Source: Candidatus Mediterraneibacter norwichensis (GTDB lineage: Bacteria; Bacillota; Clostridia; Lachnospirales; Lachnospiraceae). Taken from it: a stretch of 60,076 nucleotides of DNA. The position numbers and the translations under genes were made by a program. Below the pieces are notes generated by a model, which saw only the letters and a list, made by a program, of their open reading frames with translations, had not been told where the DNA came from and made no database searches. The stretch lies in contig DXIU01000095.1 of NCBI GenBank assembly GCA_019112765.1, positions 1 through 60,076 on the forward strand, written 5' to 3'. Below, in pieces: positions 1 through 9,817 of the stretch; within the stretch, counting starts at the first letter, position 1, and the number at the start of each line of letters is the position of its first letter.

Positions 1-1122
1 TATGCATTCGTGAATGAACGGCTCAGGATGCGTCCGGAGTATTCTTTCGGAGAGGAAGAAAAGCTTGTTGAAAAGCAGCATATTCCCGTAACATTCGAAG
101 GTACTGTGGGAACGGATCTTTATGTTGATACCAGACATGTGGGACTGAGCAGAGACTGCCCGGATGATGAGATGGTATACTGGAACGGGCAGATCAGAGA
201 GAAAAACGAAAGTCTGGAAAAGTTTCTGAAAGCTCCCCGGAGAGCTGTAGACAAGGCGTCCCAGTATGCGAAGAGAAAGGCGGACAGCTTTCTTGACCAT
301 GAGTATGAACTGGACCAGTTCCAGATCGCGGATCTGGAAGATGAGATCAATGTGCTTGAGCTGCAGGTGCTCACAAGCGACACACACAGCTTAATCGACG
401 AAAAGAAAATAAAAGAAGAACTGAATAAAGCGGATAAGCGGGTAAGAAAAGATATTGACGCCCGGATGAGAAAAAAGACTGTGATCGGTATGGGACTGGT
501 ATTTCTGCTGATCTATATGATCGGATATTTCCCCTATATCTTTAATTCCCTGAGAACAGGCGGATGGGAGTTCCTGGCATCGCTGGGACTGACAGCCGCG
601 GCAACAGTCCTTATTTCATCAGGCGGCCTGATCGCGCTTTTCCTGCTGAGAAGAAAACTGGTCAGAAGCATGGGGCAGTTTAATACCCTGATGAGGGAAC
701 TGGTGAAAACTGTAAATGCATCCGCAAAAAAATTCGAGCAGTTTTTTTCCGTGTTATGTACATTTATGAAGGCGCAGTCAATTTATGCGGGATCAACGAA
801 GAAAAGCAGCAAAGTATCTTCAAGGGTGATTAAACTCCGCACACACAGGCAGGCGCTGGTTATGTCCATGGAGAGAGACGAACAGATCGCGGCGGCATTC
901 GGCATAAAAAGAGCGGCAGATTTTGAAAAGAATGTAACCCGGTTTTTTGATGAAGACAGACTGCCCAGAGACAACCGGCTGTATTATTATGAGACGGATC
1001 ATAATAATACAGAAATTCCTCTGAATACAGCAGGCGATATGGTACGGGCGCCGTACAGATTTATTGCGGGTCTTACGATCCGGCGGGAAGACATATATGA
1101 AGAAGAGAGGGAGGGAGACTGA
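1..1122 (+). CDS. Membrane protein of unknown function, 5' end outside the window
   Basis: The reading frame is open from base 1, so the gene probably starts upstream; a GTG at 10 is the first possible start seen here but has no visible ribosome binding site. The visible part has a soluble stretch of about 160 residues containing a heptad-like acidic segment (about 100-125). Two hydrophobic segments follow (about 162-182 and 193-218), then a soluble tail of about 150 residues. I recognise no domain. The stop codon shares its last base with the ATG of the next gene (TGATG), so translational coupling with the ATPase-like/peptidase membrane protein downstream is likely, and the two probably work together at the membrane. 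I cannot assign a function. Confidence 0.75.
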   Translation, partial: YAFVNERLRMRPEYSFGEEEKLVEKQHIPVTFEGTVGTDLYVDTRHVGLSRDCPDDEMVYWNGQIREKNESLEKFLKAPRRAVDKASQYAKRKADSFLDHEYELDQFQIADLEDEINVLELQVLTSDTHSLIDEKKIKEELNKADKRVRKDIDARMRKKTVIGMGLVFLLIYMIGYFPYIFNSLRTGGWEFLASLGLTAAATVLISSGGLIALFLLRRKLVRSMGQFNTLMRELVKTVNASAKKFEQFFSVLCTFMKAQSIYAGSTKKSSKVSSRVIKLRTHRQALVMSMERDEQIAAAFGIKRAADFEKNVTRFFDEDRLPRDNRLYYYETDHNNTEIPLNTAGDMVRAPYRFIAGLTIRREDIYEEEREGD

Positions 1123-4100
1123 TGACGGAGATAATATATATACTGAAAATTCTGCTCTGCACAGCTTCCTTCATTCTTCTGTGCGTTGCGGCAATGCGGC
1201 TGAACCTGAATCGTACAGAAAGAGCAAAACAGTTCCTTATGCCGGCGATCGCGCTGATCTACGGCATTCTTGTACTTCTTTTTCTGAATGACATTTATGT
1301 GCTGCTGGCAAGGCTGATCCGTTTTCTGGAGGAACACATTTCTTTTATCAGCAGACTGAATCTGGAGCAGTATCTCATTTATATTGTCAATGCGGTGATG
1401 GTGCTGGGCTTCCTTATTGTAAAAGCCATAGCGCTGCCGATTCTGAAACGCGCGTGGGGCGGGTCGGAGAATCTGATGGACGCTACATCCGGTCATTTTT
1501 ATGAGTATGACCGGGAAGTGGACAAATGGTTTGTTCAGCCCAGATACGGAGAAGTAAAGACATATTACAAGGGACTTTATATAGCTGCGGCAGTAATCTC
1601 AAGTCTTGTATTTGTGCTTTCGCAGTATTTCCCGGACGCGCCCTTTTTCCAGACCGCGTTTTATCCGGTTTTCGGAATGCTTATTGTGGGAGAAGTGGTC
1701 TGCTTCCTTTCCGGGCTTACCAAAAGGGAATTTGTGGAAGATATCCTGGGAGAGGATGAGGAGTCCTACCATATGGCCAATTACGGGCTGCTCAGAGATG
1801 TGCTGAGAAGCCTGTTTGAGGGGCATGTGCTGTATGACGCGACAATGGACAGCGGGCTTGGCATGCCGCCTACATTTGAAACGCTGGAGGAGATGTGCGA
1901 GAGCCCGGATGCGGCAGTGTCCAATCTGGGCAAATATTTCCGGGCAGTGAAAGAAAGCGGAACGGATATTGATCCGAGCTACGTAAAGAGCTGCATCCGG
2001 CTTGTGCAGGGAGAAAGCGTACTTTTCTGCGATCCGTTTTACCGGGATCTGACAGAGTATATTCTGATTCCGATGATGGGGCATCTCATGCGGTACCGTA
2101 AGTGTCTCATCGTTATGGGACGGGATTCCTCTACAGATGATGTAAAAGACTGGCTGGAACAGGGAATGATTTCCCAGGTCAATACGGACTGTCTCTGGAA
2201 GGCTGAGATCCTCGGGCAGGAGGCGGCGGAAGCAGATATCGGAATCCTGAAATTCAGCGATCTGTTCAATTTTGAGATCCAGAAGAAAAATGAGGATTTC
2301 CTGAAAAAAGTCGGATTTGTATTTATTGTGGAGCCGTCAAAGCTCCTTGCGACCGGCCAGATGGGGCTGAACCTTCTTGTCAGCCGGTTTGACGACAAGA
2401 GAAAGGTTGTATTCGCCGCATGTGACAGAAACTGCGACGGCCTGGTAGACGCATTGTCTCATACCCTGAAGACAAACATTACAGAAGTGGCCGCCACAAG
2501 CCAGGGCGCGGCGATTACCTCCATGATGTGCTGGGACGCGGACGGAGAATATATGCACCACAGAATATTCTCAAATGTTTCAAGATATCTGGGAATCGGA
2601 ACCGAGATCAATTCGGTGGCCATGAAATATCAGATCGCGAATACGAAGTGGATCAGCGGAGAAAAATTCCCGGTAACAGATATGAAATGGATCGCCGGCC
2701 AGTACTATAAAAAGATCTGCAGCTACGCGGATCTGCCGGTCAGCCAGGAAAGCTTCAACAAGGCATTTCAGGTGGATCCGAATCTCTGGGATCTTACTGT
2801 GTCTGAGAATGCGTTCCTTGTTGTGGAGGATGAGTTCCAGAACCTGTTTGAAATGATCCGTCTCTTTTCTACAAGAGCAAAACAGCAGGGCTTTATCAAT
2901 GTGATCAGCGAGAATTATCTCCTGCGCGATTATATGTTTGAGAACGCGCGGACGTTTATTGCTGATCCGAAGGCTGTGCCGACAATTGTCGCGGATTATG
3001 CAAGAACAGAGAGAAATACAATCCTGAAGCTGCTTATGCGTATGACGGGAGAACAGGTAGGCGAAGAAGAAATCGCGGACGCGCTGATGGTCAGCGGCAT
3101 AAGCTTTGAGTCTCCCATTGATACATTTAAAGAGCTGATAAAAAAGCACTGCAGCATAGACGAAGTCAATCTCAGAGTTTACTTCAAAGAAGTGCTGCTT
3201 GGGGACGGTATCCGGACGGAAACGAAAAAGTATTATGCAATTGAAGACGAGACAGAGACGGCGGAATTTGCCCGCGGACTTAAGAATGCATATTACATTG
3301 CGGAAGATGAAGAAGGCGAGAAGTACTATATCGGAGCAAAACTGTACGGTCATGTATTCCAGTCGCTGATTCCGGGCCAGTTCCTGACATTTGCAGGCAA
3401 GTACTACGAAGTACAGTCTATTACGCCCCACAGCGGGGTTGTGGTCCGCAGAGCGGCGGATCATATTAACGGCAGAAAATATTACCGTCAGATGAGACAC
3501 ATTGTCCTGAGCAGCTGGAAGGATGACACAAATGTGGGAGGCCAGAGGACGCTGGGAGATATTCGCCTGTATAAAGGATACTGTCAGGTGGACATTCATA
3601 CAGACGGATATCTGGAGATGAGTTCCTACAACGATCTGAAGACATCAAGGCCGATTCATGTCAGTGGAATTCCGGATCGTTCCTACCGGAACAAACTTGT
3701 GATGAAGATTATCTTCCCGGGCGCCTCAGAAAAGATCAGATATACGATCTGTCTGCTTCTGAACGAAATATTCCGGACTATATATCCGGATGCCTGGCCG
3801 TATATCTGCGCGGTTACACAGTTCCAGGACGGAACCGGGGTGCCGGAACATCTGCAGTATGCCATGTATACGATGGAAAGTGACGCGGCAGATAATGGAA
3901 TTTACATCGTAGAAGACAGTGAGATAGACCTTGGCCTTACCGCATCGGCAGAGCGTAATCTGGAGCGGTATCTTGAGATTATCTCCGAGGTTCTGACATG
4001 GCATGATATCAAGATGAAAGAAAAACCGGAGAAAGAGCCGGAAGGAGAATTTAAACCGGAATTTCCGCCCGAGCCGGAAACACCTGTGAAACACAAAAAG

Positions 4101-5291
4101 AAAGGCTTCTTCGCAAGGCTGTGGGAAAAGATCTGCTCCTTCTTCCGAAGAAAGCCGAAAGAAGAGGAGCCGGCGGAGGAACCCAAGGCAGAGGAGCCTG
4201 CAGAACCGGCGGAGGAACCTAAGGCAGAGGAGCCTGCAGAACCGGCGGGGGAACCCAAGACAGAGGAGCCTGTAAAGCCGGCAGAAGCGCCGAAGACAGA
4301 AGAAGCTGCGAAGCCGGAAGAGGAACCGAAAGCAGAGGAACCGAAAAACGATCGCAGCATATTCAGAAGCTTCCGTTCAGCAATGAAAACCCAGGAGGAA
4401 GACGGACTGGATATTGAGGGAGATGATGAAGAACTGAAAGTACCGGAAGAGGAGATGACCAGTTATCAGAAAAACTGTTTCCTCAAATATGGATATGATG
4501 AAATTGATCCCTTCCTTGATCTGGCAGGAACCGCCTCTTATCTGGCACAGTACGGATATAATCACAATTCTCTTCAGCAGGTCCGCGACAACGAAAAGGC
4601 GGCGGAAGAATATGCGAAAGCATATGATCCGAACAAGAAGGGAGCTCATTTCTGCGACTTCTGCGGTGTGGAACTTGCCGGAGGAGAATACGATGTTCTC
4701 AAGGACGGAAGAGAACGGTGCGGGCACTGCTCCGCTACAGCGCTCCGTACAGGAGAACAGTTTAAAGAAGTATTTAAGATTGTCCTGCGGAATATGGAAA
4801 TATTCTATGGCATCAAGATTAATTCGGCAATCAAAGTAAGAATGACAGATGCCAACAGTATCGCCAGACATTTTGGCGAAGAGTTTGTTCCGACTCCGGG
4901 AGTGGACGGCAGAACACTGGGATTTGCGCAGAGAGATTCCACGGGCTACAGCATCTATATAGAAAATGGATCGCCGAAGCTTGCGGCTATGGCTACAATC
5001 GCCCATGAACTGACCCATATCTGGCAGTATCAGAACTGGGATGAAAAGGTAATTATAAATACCTACGGAGCGCATAACCGGCTGGAAGTGTATGAAGGAA
5101 TGGCCAAGTGGGCGGAAATTCAGTATCTGCTGTATCTCAATGAGATTGCATATGGAAAGCGTGAACAGATACGGACGATGCTCAGGCAGGATGAATACGG
5201 ACGGGGATTTATACAGTATCTGAAGAAGTACTCACTGGCTTACAATCAGGAGAAAAAGCGTACGCCGTTCCAGGAGTTCCCGCCATTGTAA
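1122..5291 (+). CDS. Polytopic membrane protein with divergent ATPase-like core and C-terminal zinc-ribbon/DA1-like metallopeptidase
   Basis: The first 200 or so of 1389 residues hold about five hydrophobic segments. A long middle region (about 280-640) has alternating strand/helix blocks with acidic segments such as FLVVEDEF, like a divergent translocase or helicase core, but I see no Walker A. A Pro/Glu/Ala/Lys-rich repeat linker follows (about 965-1060). The C-terminus carries a four-cysteine zinc ribbon (CDFC about 1177, CGHC about 1200). After it comes a metallopeptidase signature: AHELTH at about 1294 and EGMAKWAE about 30 residues later, which supplies the third zinc ligand. LIM-like zinc domain then HExxH then EG-x-A is the arrangement of plant DA1 peptidases. 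The peptidase assignment is fairly firm; the link to DA1 rests on motif order. It overlaps the previous gene by one base. Confidence 0.72.
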   Translation: MTEIIYILKILLCTASFILLCVAAMRLNLNRTERAKQFLMPAIALIYGILVLLFLNDIYVLLARLIRFLEEHISFISRLNLEQYLIYIVNAVMVLGFLIVKAIALPILKRAWGGSENLMDATSGHFYEYDREVDKWFVQPRYGEVKTYYKGLYIAAAVISSLVFVLSQYFPDAPFFQTAFYPVFGMLIVGEVVCFLSGLTKREFVEDILGEDEESYHMANYGLLRDVLRSLFEGHVLYDATMDSGLGMPPTFETLEEMCESPDAAVSNLGKYFRAVKESGTDIDPSYVKSCIRLVQGESVLFCDPFYRDLTEYILIPMMGHLMRYRKCLIVMGRDSSTDDVKDWLEQGMISQVNTDCLWKAEILGQEAAEADIGILKFSDLFNFEIQKKNEDFLKKVGFVFIVEPSKLLATGQMGLNLLVSRFDDKRKVVFAACDRNCDGLVDALSHTLKTNITEVAATSQGAAITSMMCWDADGEYMHHRIFSNVSRYLGIGTEINSVAMKYQIANTKWISGEKFPVTDMKWIAGQYYKKICSYADLPVSQESFNKAFQVDPNLWDLTVSENAFLVVEDEFQNLFEMIRLFSTRAKQQGFINVISENYLLRDYMFENARTFIADPKAVPTIVADYARTERNTILKLLMRMTGEQVGEEEIADALMVSGISFESPIDTFKELIKKHCSIDEVNLRVYFKEVLLGDGIRTETKKYYAIEDETETAEFARGLKNAYYIAEDEEGEKYYIGAKLYGHVFQSLIPGQFLTFAGKYYEVQSITPHSGVVVRRAADHINGRKYYRQMRHIVLSSWKDDTNVGGQRTLGDIRLYKGYCQVDIHTDGYLEMSSYNDLKTSRPIHVSGIPDRSYRNKLVMKIIFPGASEKIRYTICLLLNEIFRTIYPDAWPYICAVTQFQDGTGVPEHLQYAMYTMESDAADNGIYIVEDSEIDLGLTASAERNLERYLEIISEVLTWHDIKMKEKPEKEPEGEFKPEFPPEPETPVKHKKKGFFARLWEKICSFFRRKPKEEEPAEEPKAEEPAEPAEEPKAEEPAEPAGEPKTEEPVKPAEAPKTEEAAKPEEEPKAEEPKNDRSIFRSFRSAMKTQEEDGLDIEGDDEELKVPEEEMTSYQKNCFLKYGYDEIDPFLDLAGTASYLAQYGYNHNSLQQVRDNEKAAEEYAKAYDPNKKGAHFCDFCGVELAGGEYDVLKDGRERCGHCSATALRTGEQFKEVFKIVLRNMEIFYGIKINSAIKVRMTDANSIARHFGEEFVPTPGVDGRTLGFAQRDSTGYSIYIENGSPKLAAMATIAHELTHIWQYQNWDEKVIINTYGAHNRLEVYEGMAKWAEIQYLLYLNEIAYGKREQIRTMLRQDEYGRGFIQYLKKYSLAYNQEKKRTPFQEFPPL

Positions 5292-5353
5292 AGACCGGAA
5301 AGAAAAATATTTTGTTTCCTGTCAGAATGTCCGGGCATCCGGGAATGTATATG

Positions 5354-5379
5354 GCCGCGGGCTCTTTGGAGTCCGCGGC
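5354..5379 (+). terminator. Hairpin after the DA1-like gene
   Basis: An 11-bp GC-rich stem (with one G-U pair) closes a TTTG loop and is followed by TTTGTC. The T-run is short, so termination may be partial. It lies between the 5291 stop and the exoprotein gene at 5460. Confidence 0.5.
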
Positions 5380-5405
5380 TTTGTCAAAAATATTTTGTCT
5401 GCGGA

Positions 5406-5414
5406 TGGTATAGT
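5406..5414 (+). promoter_or_regulatory. Possible extended -10 promoter of the transglutaminase-like gene
   Basis: TGGTATAGT matches an extended -10 (TG-n-TATAnT) 45 bases before the ATG at 5460 and just after the hairpin at 5354-5379. No good -35 is seen at the right distance. Confidence 0.4.
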
Positions 5415-5459
5415 ACATGTGCAGACAGAAAACAAGAGAGGAAAACAGGAGTGAGAGTG

Positions 5460-6743
5460 ATGAAGAAGTTTTTTTCTGTTATCGGGTATTTTATTATGTC
5501 AGTTCTTCTTTTCCTGGGCGGAGTGCTTCTGGATGCGTCCCCCTCTGCGGATATAATTACGGATGTAGAGAAACAGGTGGCAGATCTGGACGACACAGAT
5601 GATGATGATGATCCGGATGATACAGGAGATCCGGATGATACAGGAGACCCGGATGATACAGGAGACCCGGATGATACAGGAGACCGGGACAACACAGGAG
5701 ATCCGGATAATACAGATGATCCGGATGGAGACAAGGAGAATGAATCAGACCAGTTCCTGTATTATTATTCTCTTCTTGATGACAGAGAAAAAGGCTATTA
5801 CGATCAGATCAGTGAGGCAGTAGCTTCCGAAGAAGAATCTGTCATGCTTCAGGGAATCACCTATGAAGAAGCGGATCCGATTTTTGTAAGCGTCCAGTAT
5901 GACCACCCGGAATATTTCTGGTGTGAAGGTTCTTATACATACAGAAACGGCGACGACTACGTTCAGTTCATATTTAACTATAACTGTACCGGAGAAGAAA
6001 AGGATAACAGAGAGAAGGTTATTGAGCAGCAGGCAGATGAAATCCTTGCTGAACTGCCTTCTGACAGTTCAGATTACGAGAAAGTGAAATACGTGTTTGA
6101 GACGCTGGTGGACCGGACAGATTATGATAAAGCGGCGCCTGAAAACCAGAATATTTACAGTGTGTTCGGCAACTGGACAACTGTATGCGCGGGATACGCA
6201 AAAGCAACGAAATACCTCCTGGATCAGATGGACGTTGACTGTATCTATGTGACAGGAACGGCAGGCGAGTCCCATGCGTGGAATATCGTAAATTGCGACG
6301 GAAACTACTACTATGTGGATACTACATGGGGCGACCCCACATATCAGGAAGGAATCGGAGTAGATGTAAATACGACAGCATATGAATATCTGTGCTGTCC
6401 GGGAGAAATGCTGCTGCGCACCCATACGCCTGACGCGGCATTCCCGCTTCCGGAGTGTACAGATACTTCCCTGGAATACTACATGCTTGAGGGAAGATAT
6501 CTGACATCCGCGGATAAAGACGCGATACTGGATATTATGGAGAAAGACATTGATGAAAATGCCGAACGGACAGATATTCAGTTCTCTGATCCGCAGGTGT
6601 ACGATCAGGTGATGGCACAGCTGGAGGCAATTCTGCAGGAGGCAATGGCCTACGAAACAACCGTGAAAGGCGAGGACGCAGGAGGAGTCAGCTACCAGTA
6701 TAACGAGAATACATGCAAGATTACAGTATTCTGGAATGAGTAA
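5460..6743 (+). CDS. Membrane-anchored or secreted transglutaminase-like (papain-fold) protein
   Basis: The protein has 427 residues. It starts with a basic-hydrophobic segment (about 2-25) that is a signal peptide or membrane anchor, so the rest is probably extracytoplasmic. A highly acidic DPDDTG repeat spacer follows (about 51-90). The C-terminal domain shows the transglutaminase-core triad in order: Cys in TTVCAGYA (about 242), His in ESHAWN (about 271) and Asp in YVDTTWGDP (about 285). In Firmicutes such domains cleave or cross-link proteins or peptidoglycan at the surface; the substrate here is unknown. I chose the ATG at 5460 because AGGAG lies 8 bases upstream, whereas the GTG at 5451 overlaps that site. 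It is the only evident exoprotein of the island. Confidence 0.82.
   Translation: MKKFFSVIGYFIMSVLLFLGGVLLDASPSADIITDVEKQVADLDDTDDDDDPDDTGDPDDTGDPDDTGDPDDTGDRDNTGDPDNTDDPDGDKENESDQFLYYYSLLDDREKGYYDQISEAVASEEESVMLQGITYEEADPIFVSVQYDHPEYFWCEGSYTYRNGDDYVQFIFNYNCTGEEKDNREKVIEQQADEILAELPSDSSDYEKVKYVFETLVDRTDYDKAAPENQNIYSVFGNWTTVCAGYAKATKYLLDQMDVDCIYVTGTAGESHAWNIVNCDGNYYYVDTTWGDPTYQEGIGVDVNTTAYEYLCCPGEMLLRTHTPDAAFPLPECTDTSLEYYMLEGRYLTSADKDAILDIMEKDIDENAERTDIQFSDPQVYDQVMAQLEAILQEAMAYETTVKGEDAGGVSYQYNENTCKITVFWNE
5610..5727 (+). repeat. In-frame 18-bp tandem repeats (DPDDTG linker)
   Basis: Four near-identical 18-bp units encoding DPDDTG are followed by three degraded units. They form a hydrophilic spacer between the membrane anchor and the enzyme domain and are likely to vary in copy number between strains. 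Confidence 0.85.
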
Positions 6744-6806
6744 CCGGAGATAACGGAGCAGTACTGTGAAACACAGGAAGCGAAATGGAAAAGGGCGGGG
6801 AAATAT

Positions 6807-9779
6807 ATGGAACGGGAAAGGTTTGTATTTATCAGTTATGCATCAAAGGAAATGGAAGTTGCGGCCAGAGTCTGCAAATTTCTGGAAGACAATGGGATAA
6901 GGTGCTGGATTGCGCCGCGGAATGTAAGTGCAGGCAGTAATTATGCCACACAGATTGTCAGTGCAATTAAAAAGTGCAGTCTTCTGGTTCTGCTGGCATC
7001 AGAAAATACGAACAGTTCCGGGCATGTCAGCAATGAAGTGAGCATCGCTTTTGACAATAAAAAGAGTATCATTCCATTTAAGATACAGGACTTTGAGTTT
7101 ACAGATGAGTATCTGTACTTTCTGGGAAGAAAGCACTGGATTGAAGCGCATGGAGATGTGAATGCGGGGCTGGCAGTGCTTAAGAATACAGTACTGTCTC
7201 TTATGGGGCCGGATGACACAGCAGAGAGGCAGGAAGAAACGCCGGAAACTGTTCCGGCAGAAAACGGCGTGATTCAGGAAGAGGACAGGGACAAAGCGGC
7301 TGCTGTTTCCCGGAGGGATGATATTGCTGATCTGATTATCGAAAAGAGCACAAAGTATCCCTACAATATGTATGAAAAAATTGAAAAGGACGGGTATGAG
7401 TCAGTTCTTTCCAGTGCACTGGGAATGTTCCGGGAAACGATGAAAGTATACAGACATAACCGTCCGGTTCAGTGTGATACGGATATGGTGGATCTGATTG
7501 TCCGCGAGCTGTCGAAAAAAGAGGAAACCTGCATTCAGGTGCAGGGACTGCCCGGAAGTGCCAAAAATATGCTGCTGCAGCTGGCTTTCTACAGGATGCT
7601 GGACAATTTCCGCAGAGGCGAAAGTGACAAACTGCCGTTTTATATATCCGCGAGTTATTATGAAAAAATCCCATATAATCCGGATAATGTCTATGAGCAG
7701 ATGAAAAGTATTATGGAAGGGGAACTCCGGGAATATTCTGACTATGTGAAAAGCCATCCGGAAGTCAGGCCCGTACTTTTCATTGAGGCAATACGCGAAC
7801 ATAATGTGGCGAAAATTTCTCCGGAAAATGTTGTATTTGATCTGTGGAGGCCTCTTGGGCGATTCAGCCGCATCTGTGCAATTGACGTGGGGCTGATCAA
7901 GAACCGGTCAAGACTGAAGCGGGTGATTCCCATTGCAGGTGACAGCAAAGGATACACATTTATAACAAATCAGATTCCTGTTGAGGACAGAGAAGCTGCT
8001 CTGAATCTGATACGGAATGTATTTTCAATTTATAAATATGAACTGGATGAGGATGAGACGTATCAGGTCCTGAAGTCGCTGAAGTTCCCTACAATTGATA
8101 TATTTCTGGTCCGCATGATCGCAAAAGAAATGCTTTCTTCTTATGATTATTCTGAAATACGGCTGACAGATATGTATGAAAAACTGGCTCTGTCAGAACT
8201 TTACGGAGACGAGGAAAAACTAAGAAATGTAGCCGCGGAACTGTACAGATATGTTTTTTCTTCATCCTATAATATGAATACAGCTGAATATAATGGCGCG
8301 GTCTGGTCTCTGCCCCATAAACACAATACTTATCTGGAGTTTATGATTGCCCGGTATTTTGCAGATAAAATCCAGAATTACAGGGAAAGCGGAGATTTCA
8401 GCTTTTTTGGAACCGTAATGACAGCCATGTCAAACCGTTTCATGGTATCTTTCCTGAAAGATGATTATGGACTGCAGGAGACGCTGCTGAGCTTTATTAA
8501 AGAAAATTATGCGGATTTCAATATCCAGCAGAAGAGCAACGCCGCATACTGGCTTGGAAGGATTACTTTTAAAAATTTGTCTTCAGAAGCTGTGGAGATT
8601 TTAACAGAAGAGTTTAAGCGGTATAAACCGCTTGTCAAACCGGACAATAGAAATACGCAGGAAAACTGTGATAATCATTTCCTGTTCCGTTCGATCTGTA
8701 CAGGTCTGCTGTCGCAGGGACAGGTGAATATACTGGACGAATATCTGTGCATTGTTGTTACAAATGATATCGCAAATGCAGTGAACAGGGGCGCTGTCAT
8801 CGAATATTTCGGCGATAATTATCAGATGGCGGCCCATGACGCATATTATCTTGACACGGATCTGAGTACCGGGGAACAGGCAATCCGTATTCTGGACAGC
8901 CGGATCGAAGGGGCTCTTTCAGGACGCAGCGGAAAGTTTGTGGAGAAGGATCTGGTAACGATGCTTACACTGCTGCAGGCGCGGATTCAGAACCGGAAGC
9001 AGACACTGAAGTTTGATATCCGGCCGTTTACAGAGAAAGCGCTGGAGTATCTTTCAATTTACCGGACAAGACCTCAGAATGTCACATCCGGGAAACTGCT
9101 TTTTTATTTCCGGAGTGTGGAGGAAGATTTAAAAGCATGTCTTGAATCGGACCGGTTTGATGTGGGACCAATGGTATATAATCAGTACAGAGGTCTGAGG
9201 CTGATTAAACGTTCTCAGTGGACAGAGAGGAAGATTGAAGATCCGGAAAGTATTTCGGAACATACCTACAGCGCGTGGCTCCTTGCAATGCTGTTCCTTC
9301 CTGAAGAGCAGGAGACAGAAGGGTACTCCAAGAGAGAAATACTGGATATGCTTCTGGTTCATGACATGGCAGAAGCTATTGTCGGAGATCAGACCATCAG
9401 CCTTTGCGAGCCTACAAAAGAGCTGAAGTCTCAGAATGAAGTACTGAAAAAGCTCTTTCTCAAAGGAACCTATCCGGATATTGCGAATCTGACTCACTAT
9501 TACAATGTGTGGACCGGATATTACAACGGCATAAATATCAATGCAAGAACTGCCAGGGATATTAATCTTATCCAGACAGTATACACATTCTGCGAATATT
9601 ACTGTATCTATCCGGATCATTTCCCCGATGAGGATATAAGAAAATGGCTGAGTGAGAAAAATAATCTGAAAACAGATATCGGATATCAGCTGTTTGACAG
9701 ACTGATTACACAGAATAAAGAATTCGCGGCTGTCTTCGGGGCGCTGCAGCCGGAGAAAAAAGATCTGCAACGGGAATAA
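6807..9779 (+). CDS. TIR - NACHT-like (degenerate P-loop) - HD phosphohydrolase fusion
   Basis: The protein has 990 residues. Residues 1-135 are a TIR domain (FVFISYAS start; candidate NADase glutamate in VSNEVSIAF). The centre resembles a NACHT/STAND module. The Walker A position reads GLPGSAKN (about 246-253), lacking the second Gly and the Ser/Thr, so ATP binding may be lost. A typical post-NACHT block, TYLEFMIARYF, follows near 515. The C-terminus is an HD domain of the YfbR/HD_3 type: EHTYSAW (about 817), VHDMAEAIVGD (about 851) and a late Asp in ARDINL (about 918). The family hydrolyses nucleoside monophosphates. I infer a sensor-effector that could attack NAD and nucleotides. GGCGGGG before the ATG is a plausible ribosome binding site. 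Confidence 0.82.
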   Translation: MERERFVFISYASKEMEVAARVCKFLEDNGIRCWIAPRNVSAGSNYATQIVSAIKKCSLLVLLASENTNSSGHVSNEVSIAFDNKKSIIPFKIQDFEFTDEYLYFLGRKHWIEAHGDVNAGLAVLKNTVLSLMGPDDTAERQEETPETVPAENGVIQEEDRDKAAAVSRRDDIADLIIEKSTKYPYNMYEKIEKDGYESVLSSALGMFRETMKVYRHNRPVQCDTDMVDLIVRELSKKEETCIQVQGLPGSAKNMLLQLAFYRMLDNFRRGESDKLPFYISASYYEKIPYNPDNVYEQMKSIMEGELREYSDYVKSHPEVRPVLFIEAIREHNVAKISPENVVFDLWRPLGRFSRICAIDVGLIKNRSRLKRVIPIAGDSKGYTFITNQIPVEDREAALNLIRNVFSIYKYELDEDETYQVLKSLKFPTIDIFLVRMIAKEMLSSYDYSEIRLTDMYEKLALSELYGDEEKLRNVAAELYRYVFSSSYNMNTAEYNGAVWSLPHKHNTYLEFMIARYFADKIQNYRESGDFSFFGTVMTAMSNRFMVSFLKDDYGLQETLLSFIKENYADFNIQQKSNAAYWLGRITFKNLSSEAVEILTEEFKRYKPLVKPDNRNTQENCDNHFLFRSICTGLLSQGQVNILDEYLCIVVTNDIANAVNRGAVIEYFGDNYQMAAHDAYYLDTDLSTGEQAIRILDSRIEGALSGRSGKFVEKDLVTMLTLLQARIQNRKQTLKFDIRPFTEKALEYLSIYRTRPQNVTSGKLLFYFRSVEEDLKACLESDRFDVGPMVYNQYRGLRLIKRSQWTERKIEDPESISEHTYSAWLLAMLFLPEEQETEGYSKREILDMLLVHDMAEAIVGDQTISLCEPTKELKSQNEVLKKLFLKGTYPDIANLTHYYNVWTGYYNGININARTARDINLIQTVYTFCEYYCIYPDHFPDEDIRKWLSEKNNLKTDIGYQLFDRLITQNKEFAAVFGALQPEKKDLQRE

Positions 9780-9817
9780 GAAGGAAAATGCCGCAAGGGG
9801 GCTGGAGGATTACATAT

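Noticed and set aside
3902..4360. Ser/Gly/Ala-repeat open frame on the - strand
   Set aside because: It is the mirror of the Pro/Glu-rich linker of the DA1-like protein; such linkers often leave the opposite strand open.
5610..5727. CRISPR-like regular short repeats
   Set aside because: Units are contiguous without spacers and in frame within a coding gene.
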